This document shows, piece by piece, positions 54,719 to 64,000 of a stretch of DNA of 64,000 bases. Each line of letters begins with the position of its first letter. Position 1 is the first letter of the stretch. The translations under genes and the position numbers were made by a program. A model generated the notes under the pieces. It had not been told where the DNA came from, did not search any database, and worked only from the letters and a program-made list of their open reading frames with translations. This DNA is from Dyella japonica DSM 16301 (GTDB lineage: Bacteria > Pseudomonadota > Gammaproteobacteria > Xanthomonadales > Rhodanobacteraceae): NCBI RefSeq assembly GCF_001010355.1, contig NZ_JPLA01000020.1, positions 63,014-127,013 on the forward strand, read 5' to 3'.

Positions 54719-55837
54719 TTACCTGTGAATCTTCCGATTCGCATAAATCGACATCAGCACGCCAAAGCCCGTCAACAGCGATACCGCCGACGTACCACCG
54801 TAACTGATCAGCGGCATCGGCACGCCCACCACCGGCAACATGCCGGCCACCATGCCGCCGTTGACGAATACATACACGAAGAAGCTCATGCCGATCGCAC
54901 CGGCCAGCAGCCGCGAATAGGTATCGCGCGCTTCCATCGCGATCCACAGGCAGCGGCCGATGATGAAGGCATACAGCAGCATCACGCCGATCACGCCGGC
55001 CAGGCCGAATTCTTCGGAGAACACGGCGAAGATGAAGTCGGTGGTGTGTTCGGGCAGGAAGTCCAGGCGCGACTGCGTGCCATGCTGCCAGCCCTTGCCG
55101 ACCAGGCCGCCCGAGCCCACCGCAATCTGCGACTGGATGATGTGCCAGCCGTTGCCCAGCGGATCGGACTCGGGATCGAGCAGCGTGCGCACGCGATTGC
55201 GCTGGTATTCGTGCAGGAAATGCCAGGCCACCGGAATCATGCCGCCGACCACGGCCAGCAGGCTGCCGATCTTCCACCAGCGCATGCCCGACAGGAACAG
55301 CGCGAATGCGCCGGCCGCCGAGACCAGCAAGGCCGTGCCGAGATCCGGCTGTTCCGCGATCAGGCCGGCCGGTATCGCGATCAGGATGCCGACCACCAGG
55401 ATGTCCTTCCAGCTCGGCGGCAGCTGCCGCGGATGCAGGTACCAGGCCACCATCATCGGCATGGTGAGCTTGAGCAGTTCCGACGGCTGGAACGACATGA
55501 TGCCCAGGTTCAACCAGCGCTTGGATCCGCTGCGCACCTCGCCGATACCGGCGACCACCAGCAGCAGGAACACGCTGCCGGCGAACAGCCATGGTGTCCA
55601 GGTGCGCAAGGTCTGCGGCGGGATGCGCGAGATCAGCATCACCAGCACACCGCCCATCACGAAGCGCGCCGCCTGTCCGCCGATCATCGCCATATTGCCG
55701 CCGCTGGCGCTGTACAGCGTGACCAGGCCCACGCCGGCCAGCGTGATCAGGCCCAGGGCGAGCGGGATGTCCATGCGTGGACGCTTCAGCACGCGGCGCA
55801 CGAGGTTGACGAGGCGTACCTGCAATTCGTCGATCAC
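54719..55837 (-). CDS. rodA: rod-shape SEDS glycosyltransferase RodA
   Basis: 372 residues with about 10 transmembrane helices. SEDS motifs: KRWLNLGIMSFQPSELLKL, the LIAEQPDLGTALL segment with the catalytic Asp, GWHIIQSQIAVGSGGLVGKGW, and a C-terminal PLISYGGTSAVSLLTGFGVLMSI. It polymerises glycan strands for cell elongation together with PBP2. Its ATG overlaps the mrdA stop by 4 bases. Confidence 0.96.
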   Translation of the reverse strand: MIDELQVRLVNLVRRVLKRPRMDIPLALGLITLAGVGLVTLYSASGGNMAMIGGQAARFVMGGVLVMLISRIPPQTLRTWTPWLFAGSVFLLLVVAGIGEVRSGSKRWLNLGIMSFQPSELLKLTMPMMVAWYLHPRQLPPSWKDILVVGILIAIPAGLIAEQPDLGTALLVSAAGAFALFLSGMRWWKIGSLLAVVGGMIPVAWHFLHEYQRNRVRTLLDPESDPLGNGWHIIQSQIAVGSGGLVGKGWQHGTQSRLDFLPEHTTDFIFAVFSEEFGLAGVIGVMLLYAFIIGRCLWIAMEARDTYSRLLAGAIGMSFFVYVFVNGGMVAGMLPVVGVPMPLISYGGTSAVSLLTGFGVLMSIYANRKIHR

Positions 55838-57846
55838 GGGTTGCCTCCGTCGTCAGGTGTCGCCGAGCTGGAACTGTCGGCGGGCACCGCAGGCATCACC
55901 GACATATCGGCCGGCGACAGCACCGGCGTGTCCTCGGGTACCTCAGGCGCGCTCGACGACGGCGCCGGGCCGCCTTCAGGCGTGGTCCTGGGCGGCACCG
56001 GACCGCCGGTCGAGGCGAGCCAGGCTTCCATCACCTTGCGCACGATGGGGCCGGCGTCCGAAGCGCCCCAGGCGCCCGATTCCAGCATGGCCACGACGGC
56101 GATGCGCGGTGCTTCGACTGGCGTGTAAGCGATGAACCAAGCACGGTGGCGCGTGGCGAGATACGCCAGATTCTTGTTGGTGTCGTATTCATTGCTGCGG
56201 CGAGAGAAGCGCTCCGCGGTACCGCTCTTGCCCGCCACCACATAGGGGAATCCTGTGAACTGGCCCTTGGCGGTGCCGCCGGTGATCACCGCCTCCATGC
56301 CCTGGTTCACAACATCCCAGTCGTGTGGCTTTTGGATCAGCGAGGGACCGGTCGGTGGGTTTGGCAAGGGCACCGGATGCTCCTTCACCGCAGACGTCGC
56401 CATCACCAGGCGCGGCGCGTAGGGCGTGCCGTGGCCGGCAAAGGTCGCCGTGGCATGCGCCAGCTGCAGCGCCGTGACGTTCCAGTAACCCTGACCGATA
56501 CCCGCAATGATGGTTTCGCCCTGAAACCAGGGGAATTTGCTGCGCGTAGCCTTCCATTCGCGCGACGGCAAAATACCTTCCGATTCACCCAGCAGGTCGA
56601 TGCCGGTCTTCTTGCCGAAGCCAAGACTACCCATCCAGCTCGCCAGGCGATCGATGCCCATGTCCAGAGCAAGTCGATAGAAATACGTGTTGGTCGATTT
56701 CTCGATGGCGCGCACCATATTCACCGTGCCATCGCCACCACGCGTGTCATCGCGATAGCAACGCTGCTGGCCCGGTATGCAGAACTCACCCGTCGACAAC
56801 ACCGTGTCTTCCGGACGACGAACACCCAGCTCAAGGCCACCCAGTGCCAGGAACGGCTTCACCGTGGAACCCGGCGGATACGCGCTCTTGAGCGCACGGT
56901 TGAGCAACGGCTTGTCTTCCGCATTCATGTAGCCGGTGTAATCGGCCTTGCTGATGCCGTTGACGAACAGGTTCGGGTCATAGCTCGGCACGCTGACCAT
57001 CGCCAGCACCTGGCCATTGCGCGGATCGATCGCCACCGACGAGCCCGGTCGACCCTGGAAGGCGTCATTGGCGGCCTTCTGCACACGTATATCGATGCTG
57101 AGGTAAAGATTCTTGCCCGGCGTGGGTGCGTGGGTCTCCAGCACACGCTGCACGCGGCCGTCGGCGTTCACTTCGACCAGCTCGTAACCGGGTTCGCCGT
57201 GCAGCATGTCCTCATACGAACGCTCCAGGCCGCTGCGACCCACATGGCTGGTGCCCTTGTAGCGATCCGGATCGAGCCGGTTCATGTCATCAGCGTCGAT
57301 GCGGCTCACATAGCCCACCACATGGGCGAACAACGGACCGTACGGATAACGACGGGTCAGGTAGGGCACCACGTCCAGCCCCGGGAAACGCCAGCGATTG
57401 ATGGCGAAACGGGCAATGTCGTCTTCCGTGAGATGCAGTTTCAACGGCACGCTGTCGAAGCGGCGATTCTGCTTGAGCTGCTTCTTGAACGCATCGATGT
57501 CGCCATCGTCCAGCGGTATGACTTCGCGCACGGCGGCCAGCATGGCCGGCAGATCTTTCACCTGCTCGGGCACCACTTCCAGGCGGAACGCGGGCACGTT
57601 GTCGGCCAGCAGCACGCCGGAGCGATCGAAGATCAGGCCACGCGCCGGCGGAATCGCGCGCGGCTTCACGCGGTTGTTTTCCGAGCGCAGGGCAAATTCG
57701 TCGTGGCGCTGCACCTGCAGGTACTGGTAGCGCGCCACCAGCGTGCCCAGGCCGATCAGGATCAGCGCAAAGCCGACCATCGCGCGCACGCGGAACAGCG
57801 CGGCTTCGCCACGCGTGTCCTTGATGGAGCGTCGCCGTATGGCCAT
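55834..57846 (-). CDS. mrdA: penicillin-binding protein 2
   Basis: 670 residues. One N-terminal helix (MVGFALILIGLGTLVARY) is followed by the dimerisation domain. The transpeptidase domain has SxxK in PPGSTVKPFLALGGL, SxN in IEKSTNTYFYRLAL and KTG as AGKSGTAERFS. The C-terminus has an extra Pro/Ser-rich tail of about 45 residues, longer than E. coli PBP2 (633 residues). It crosslinks new wall during elongation. Confidence 0.97.
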   Translation of the reverse strand: MAIRRRSIKDTRGEAALFRVRAMVGFALILIGLGTLVARYQYLQVQRHDEFALRSENNRVKPRAIPPARGLIFDRSGVLLADNVPAFRLEVVPEQVKDLPAMLAAVREVIPLDDGDIDAFKKQLKQNRRFDSVPLKLHLTEDDIARFAINRWRFPGLDVVPYLTRRYPYGPLFAHVVGYVSRIDADDMNRLDPDRYKGTSHVGRSGLERSYEDMLHGEPGYELVEVNADGRVQRVLETHAPTPGKNLYLSIDIRVQKAANDAFQGRPGSSVAIDPRNGQVLAMVSVPSYDPNLFVNGISKADYTGYMNAEDKPLLNRALKSAYPPGSTVKPFLALGGLELGVRRPEDTVLSTGEFCIPGQQRCYRDDTRGGDGTVNMVRAIEKSTNTYFYRLALDMGIDRLASWMGSLGFGKKTGIDLLGESEGILPSREWKATRSKFPWFQGETIIAGIGQGYWNVTALQLAHATATFAGHGTPYAPRLVMATSAVKEHPVPLPNPPTGPSLIQKPHDWDVVNQGMEAVITGGTAKGQFTGFPYVVAGKSGTAERFSRRSNEYDTNKNLAYLATRHRAWFIAYTPVEAPRIAVVAMLESGAWGASDAGPIVRKVMEAWLASTGGPVPPRTTPEGGPAPSSSAPEVPEDTPVLSPADMSVMPAVPADSSSSATPDDGGNP

Positions 57847-57850
57847 GGCG

Positions 57851-58336
57851 CTACTGGATGCGCAGGCGCATGCGCAGGTCGTCCATGAGCAGGAACAGGA
57901 ACGGCCACAAGGCTGCGCCGACGAACGGCGAAATCCACCACGTCATCGGCGGCAGCGCGTCACCTGCAAACGTGCGCACGATCAGCAGCAGGATGCGGTC
58001 GTTCAGCAGCAAGGCCAGCACGGCCAGGGTCTGCTGCCACATCGGGAAGAAACGCAGGCGCGAACGGAAGCGCAACGCAATGAACACCAGCGCGCACAAG
58101 CGCATGGCCTGCTCGCCCAGCAGCACGCCATCGAGCAGGTCCGCGCATAGGCCAATGATGAAGGCCATGCCCAGCGTCACCCGGTCACCCGATTCCAGCG
58201 CCCAATACAGCAGGAACAGCGCCGGCCAATACGGCTTGAACGGCTGCAACGGCGCCGGCAGCGGAATCAGCATGGAGAGTACGGCGAACACCAGGGTGCC
58301 CACGAACCACAGCAGACTGACGCGTGGTTTGCTCAT
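57851..58336 (-). CDS. mreD: rod shape-determining protein MreD
   Basis: 161 residues with five or six hydrophobic helices (VSLLWFVGTLVFAVLSMLIP, LFLLYWALESGDRVTLGMAFIIGLCADLLDGVLLG in parts). MreD is a poorly conserved membrane scaffold; the identification rests on topology, the DLLDG motif and the mreC-mreD-mrdA order. It overlaps mreC by 4 bases and is 4 bases from mrdA. Confidence 0.94.
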   Translation of the reverse strand: MSKPRVSLLWFVGTLVFAVLSMLIPLPAPLQPFKPYWPALFLLYWALESGDRVTLGMAFIIGLCADLLDGVLLGEQAMRLCALVFIALRFRSRLRFFPMWQQTLAVLALLLNDRILLLIVRTFAGDALPPMTWWISPFVGAALWPFLFLLMDDLRMRLRIQ

Positions 58337-59325
58337 GGCAGCACCGGCGTGTTCGTCGTTGAAGGCGAGGCCGGCGTCACGCTGGCGCGCGGGGGCGCCG
58401 CCACGCTGGCAGCGGATGCAGGAGCCGGCGCGAGATCAGCGGGCGGGCCAGCCTCCGCCGCGGGCGGCGGCGGACCGGCAGGCTCGGCGAGGTCGTGCAG
58501 GATCAAAACGTTGTCGCTGCGATCCAGATCCGCAGACGGGCGCGCACGGCCTTCCAGGAACAGGCCCGATGCCGCCGGTTCCACGCTGCGGATTTCGCCC
58601 ACCGGGAAACCAGGCGGGAAGCGGCCACCCAGGCCCGACGAGAGCAGCTTGTCGCCCGGATGCACGTCCGACGCCATGGAAATATTCGGCAGGCTCAGCA
58701 GGTCGCCATCGCGCGTGCCATAGGCCACGGTACGCAGGCCGGTGCGCTCGATCACCACGGGAATGGCGCTATCGGGATCGGTCACCAGCATCACCAGCGA
58801 GGTACGCGGCATCACTTCCACCACCTGCCCCATCACGCCGTGAGCGTCGATCACCACCTGGCCCGGCTTCACGTCGTCATGCGAGCCCACGTTGACCAGC
58901 ATGCGGTGGCGGTAGGCGCCCAGGTCCACGTTAATCACGCGGGCCAGCTGCACGTTGAGGTCAAGGCTGTGCTGGGTATCGAGCAATTGCTTGAGGCGCT
59001 CGTTCTGCTCGGCCACGGCCGCCATGCGGTTGAGCTTGGCGTTGGCCAGCAGCAGGTCTTCGCGCAGTCGCTGGTTCTGCTCGGTCAGCATCTTGCGATC
59101 GGAAAACGCCACGCTGAGCGTATGCATGCCCGACGCCGGCAGGCTGGCCAGCCGGTACACAGGCTCGACCAGCACGGACGTGGCATAGCGCAGGCGCCAG
59201 ATCCAGCCGTTGCGATGGTCGAGCACCATCAGCACCATGGCCAGCGCTAAATAAAGAATGAGCCTGAGGGTACCGGCGACGGTACCGGCAAACAGGGGCG
59301 AGGATTCCTCGCGCGCAAGCGCCAT
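58333..59325 (-). CDS. mreC: rod shape-determining protein MreC
   Basis: 330 residues. A single N-terminal helix (LRLILYLALAMVLMVLDH) is followed by a coiled coil (about 75-110, LTEQNQRLREDLLLANAKLNRM). A periplasmic two-barrel domain has ARVINVDLGAYRHRMLVNVG and LVMLVTDPDSAIPVVIERTG. A Pro/Ala-rich C-terminal tail of about 50 residues follows. MreC links MreB, PBP2 and RodA. Confidence 0.95.
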   Translation of the reverse strand: MALAREESSPLFAGTVAGTLRLILYLALAMVLMVLDHRNGWIWRLRYATSVLVEPVYRLASLPASGMHTLSVAFSDRKMLTEQNQRLREDLLLANAKLNRMAAVAEQNERLKQLLDTQHSLDLNVQLARVINVDLGAYRHRMLVNVGSHDDVKPGQVVIDAHGVMGQVVEVMPRTSLVMLVTDPDSAIPVVIERTGLRTVAYGTRDGDLLSLPNISMASDVHPGDKLLSSGLGGRFPPGFPVGEIRSVEPAASGLFLEGRARPSADLDRSDNVLILHDLAEPAGPPPPAAEAGPPADLAPAPASAASVAAPPRASVTPASPSTTNTPVLP

Positions 59326-59351
59326 GGCTTAACCCGCCCCTGTCGTATGGG

Positions 59352-60680
<1,329 letters not shown>

Positions 60681-61616
60681 ATGTCAGCCGTCATTTGTGG
60701 ATCGCTTGCCTACGACACCATCATGGTGTTCCAGGATCAGTTCAAGAATCACATCCTGCCCGACCAGGTGCACATCCTGAACGTGTCGTTCCTGGTGCCG
60801 CGGATGCGCCGCGAATTCGGCGGCTGCGCGGGCAATATCGCCTACAACCTCAAGCTGCTGGGCGCCGACCCGCTGCCGGTGGCCACGGTGGGCCAGGATT
60901 TCGGTCCGTACCAGGTCCATATGGAAAAGTGCGGCATCCGCATGGACTACGTGCGTGTGTTCGACGACCAGTTCACCCCGCAGTGCTTCATCACCACCGA
61001 CCTGGACAACAACCAGATCACCGCCTTCCACCCCGGCGCCATGCTGAGCGCGCACACCAACCATGTGCGCGACATCCCGGAGATCAGCTTCGCCATCGTG
61101 GCCCCGGACAGCCGCGACGCCATGCTGCAGCACGTGGATGAATTCTCCGCGCGCGGCGTGCCGTTCATCTTCGACCCGGGCCAGGCCATGCCGCTGTTCG
61201 ATGGCGCCGAGTTCCGCGCGATGATCGAGAAGGCCACCTATGTGATCGTCAACGATTACGAGTCGCAGCTGCTGCAGCAGCGTACCGGTTGGAGCGCCCA
61301 GGAGATCGCCTCGCGCGTGAAGGCCTATATCGTCACGCTCGGTCCGCGCGGTTCGCAGATCTACACCGACGGCACCATCCACGAGATTCCGCCGGCGCGC
61401 GAACGCCAGGTGGTCGATCCGACCGGCTGTGGCGACGCTTATCGCGCCGGCCTGATCTTCGGCATCATGAAGGGCAAGGACTGGCCGACCGTGGGCCGCA
61501 TGGCCTCGCTGATGGGCGCGCTGAAGGTGGAGCATCCGGGCACGCAGAACCAGCGCTTTGACTATGCGCAGTTCTCCAAGGAATTCGAAGAACAGTTCGG
61601 TTACGCGATCGGCTGA
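60681..61616 (+). CDS. PfkB-family carbohydrate kinase, adenosine-kinase-like
   Basis: 311 residues from ATG at 60681-60683; the frame is open 22 codons further. Motifs: GGCAGNIAYNLKLLGADPLPVATVG (signature 1, in parts) and the ATP-site DPTGCGDAYRAGL (signature 2) with the catalytic Asp. ITTDLDNNQITAFHPGAM is a feature of adenosine-kinase-like members. It phosphorylates a nucleoside or sugar. Adenosine is the best guess from memory of similar xanthomonad proteins. Confidence 0.9.
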   Translation: MSAVICGSLAYDTIMVFQDQFKNHILPDQVHILNVSFLVPRMRREFGGCAGNIAYNLKLLGADPLPVATVGQDFGPYQVHMEKCGIRMDYVRVFDDQFTPQCFITTDLDNNQITAFHPGAMLSAHTNHVRDIPEISFAIVAPDSRDAMLQHVDEFSARGVPFIFDPGQAMPLFDGAEFRAMIEKATYVIVNDYESQLLQQRTGWSAQEIASRVKAYIVTLGPRGSQIYTDGTIHEIPPARERQVVDPTGCGDAYRAGLIFGIMKGKDWPTVGRMASLMGALKVEHPGTQNQRFDYAQFSKEFEEQFGYAIG

Positions 61617-61641
61617 TCGTTCTTCGTTCCGGCAGAAGACA

Positions 61642-61675
61642 ACAGCGAGGCCTCCACCACGGAGGCCTCGTCTGT
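61642..61675. terminator. terminator between kinase and glpK genes
   Basis: CGAGGCCTCC-ACCAC-GGAGGCCTCG is a perfect 10-bp stem with a 5-base loop at 61646-61670, extended by ACAG and CTGT. TTTTC follows on the plus strand. It lies between convergent genes. Confidence 0.88.
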
Positions 61676-61677
61676 TT

Positions 61678-63240
<1,563 letters not shown>

Positions 63241-63801
63241 TCAGTGTGCGGCGGCCTTGTCGCTCGGCTGCATGATGCGATCGATGAAGGCCAGAGCCAG
63301 CGCCGACACCACAAACGCCAGGTGCAGCAGCACCTGCCACTTGATGGTCTCGGCGCTGAGGGTATCGGCCTTGATGAAGGTCGCGAGCAGATGGATCGAG
63401 GAGATACCGATGATGGCCATCGCCAACTTCACTTTCAGCACCGTGGCATTCACGTGCGAAAGCCATTCCGGCTGATCCGGATGGCCTTCAAGCTTCAGCC
63501 GCGAGACGAAGGTCTCGTAGCCGCCGACGATCACCATCACCAGCAGGTTGGAAATCATCACCACGTCGATCAGGCCGAGCACGGTGAGCATGATGGTGGT
63601 CTCGGCGCTTTCCGCAGCGGCACCTTCGGCAACGTGGCCGAGCAGCGTGGCATCGATCAGGTGCCACAGTTCGCGCACGAACTGCACCACGTAGATCGCC
63701 TGAGCGGCGATCAAGCCCAGGTACAGCGGCAACTGCAGCCAGCGGGAAGAGAAGATCAGATAGGAAAGCGGACCAAGGCGGCTCTTCTGCGGAGTCGTCA
63801 T
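63241..63801 (-). CDS. UPF0114 (YqhA) family membrane protein
   Basis: 186 residues from ATG at 63799-63801 ([21 protein letters not shown]); the frame is open 26 codons upstream. Four hydrophobic segments with the family pattern [45 protein letters not shown] (in parts), [24 protein letters not shown] and [18 protein letters not shown]. Inner membrane; function unknown. Confidence 0.93.
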   Translation of the reverse strand: MTTPQKSRLGPLSYLIFSSRWLQLPLYLGLIAAQAIYVVQFVRELWHLIDATLLGHVAEGAAAESAETTIMLTVLGLIDVVMISNLLVMVIVGGYETFVSRLKLEGHPDQPEWLSHVNATVLKVKLAMAIIGISSIHLLATFIKADTLSAETIKWQVLLHLAFVVSALALAFIDRIMQPSDKAAAH

Positions 63802-64000
63802 ACGCGTCACATGATGGGTAGGGGATGTCCGATCATCGCAAATTCCTGCGACAGGCAGCATCCCATTTCGCGCACTCATTCAGGCGCAGGCAAGATGCTC
63901 GGCGCGGCGTCCACGACGGCCGCGCATTGCGCGAAGGCTCGTGCGCAGGAAAGCATTTAGACGTCCATTTGCCTTGCGGATATTTTCAAACCGCACAAAG
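63802..64000. other. right edge, no supported gene
   Basis: About 200 bases upstream of the UPF0114 gene. A minus-strand frame is open from the right edge to TGA at 63880-63882 (about 40 codons, Arg-rich); it could be the tail of a gene outside the window but gives no recognisable protein. Confidence 0.4.

Noticed and set aside
63880..64000. Minus-strand frame open to the right edge
   Set aside because: Only about 40 codons, Arg-rich, and no family resemblance; it may be a gene tail but cannot be supported.

Overview
This is a high-GC chromosomal segment from a gammaproteobacterium of the Xanthomonadales, most likely Rhodanobacteraceae (Dyella/Rhodanobacter/Luteibacter type). The evidence is the gene set and order: dacC-ybeD-lipB-lipA beside rodA-mrdA-mreDCB, an RhlB with a long basic tail divergent from trxA-rho, a Rho with a long N-terminal extension, a split B12-dependent ribonucleotide reductase, and many REP-type repeats built on GTGGGAGCGCACCCTGTGCG. 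I saw no rRNA, tRNA, CRISPR array, integrase or intact insertion sequence.

Layout. 1-2455: OmpR-type regulator and sensor kinase read toward the start of an RND efflux pump cut by the left edge, with two dyads in the gap. 2521-5148: rpoH (with a perfect CIRCE in its leader), ung and a double-receiver protein. 5297-11645: ftsEX, rhlB, trxA and rho. 11684-20269: accessory genes read mostly on the minus strand (LTA-synthase-like enzyme, PAS-GGDEF cyclase, small membrane proteins, OmpA-like lipoprotein, chemoreceptor, GFA protein) plus one secreted unknown on the plus strand. 20396-26738: EEP-family protein, a 153-bp tandem REP array, rsgA with a possible leader ORF, a PH-domain protein, and a GST/TetR pair sharing one palindrome.

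26800-34950 is the accessory zone. It is visibly more AT-rich in two stretches (about 26.8-27.7 kb and 31.7-34.9 kb). It carries an unknown membrane protein, an unknown 283-residue protein, an orphan HigA-like antitoxin between two similar small proteins, a secreted alpha/beta hydrolase, a MITE-like inverted-repeat element, and two large unknown proteins that both carry an R-N-x(3-4)-H signature of the HEPN ribonuclease type. That pair is the best candidate for an undescribed system, probably defence-related.

35014-38818 encodes NrdJa and NrdJb with a histone H1-like gene between them and NrdR-type boxes upstream. 39167-46734 reads mainly rightward: a DegQ-like protease, a PstS-like/LysM fusion, a HAD phosphatase, an M17 and an M1 aminopeptidase, with REP clusters between them. 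46970-60398 is a long minus-strand cell-envelope cluster: mreB-mreC-mreD-mrdA-rodA-mltB-rlpA-dacC-ybeD-lipB-lipA-prc, covering elongation, peptidoglycan trimming, lipoate synthesis and tail-specific proteolysis. The right end holds an adenosine-kinase-like PfkB enzyme, glpK and a UPF0114 membrane protein.

The regulatory signals of most interest are the CIRCE element in front of rpoH, the paired NrdR boxes in front of nrdJ, and the TetR dyad. Start sites differ from the longest open frame in many genes; the reason is given in each entry.
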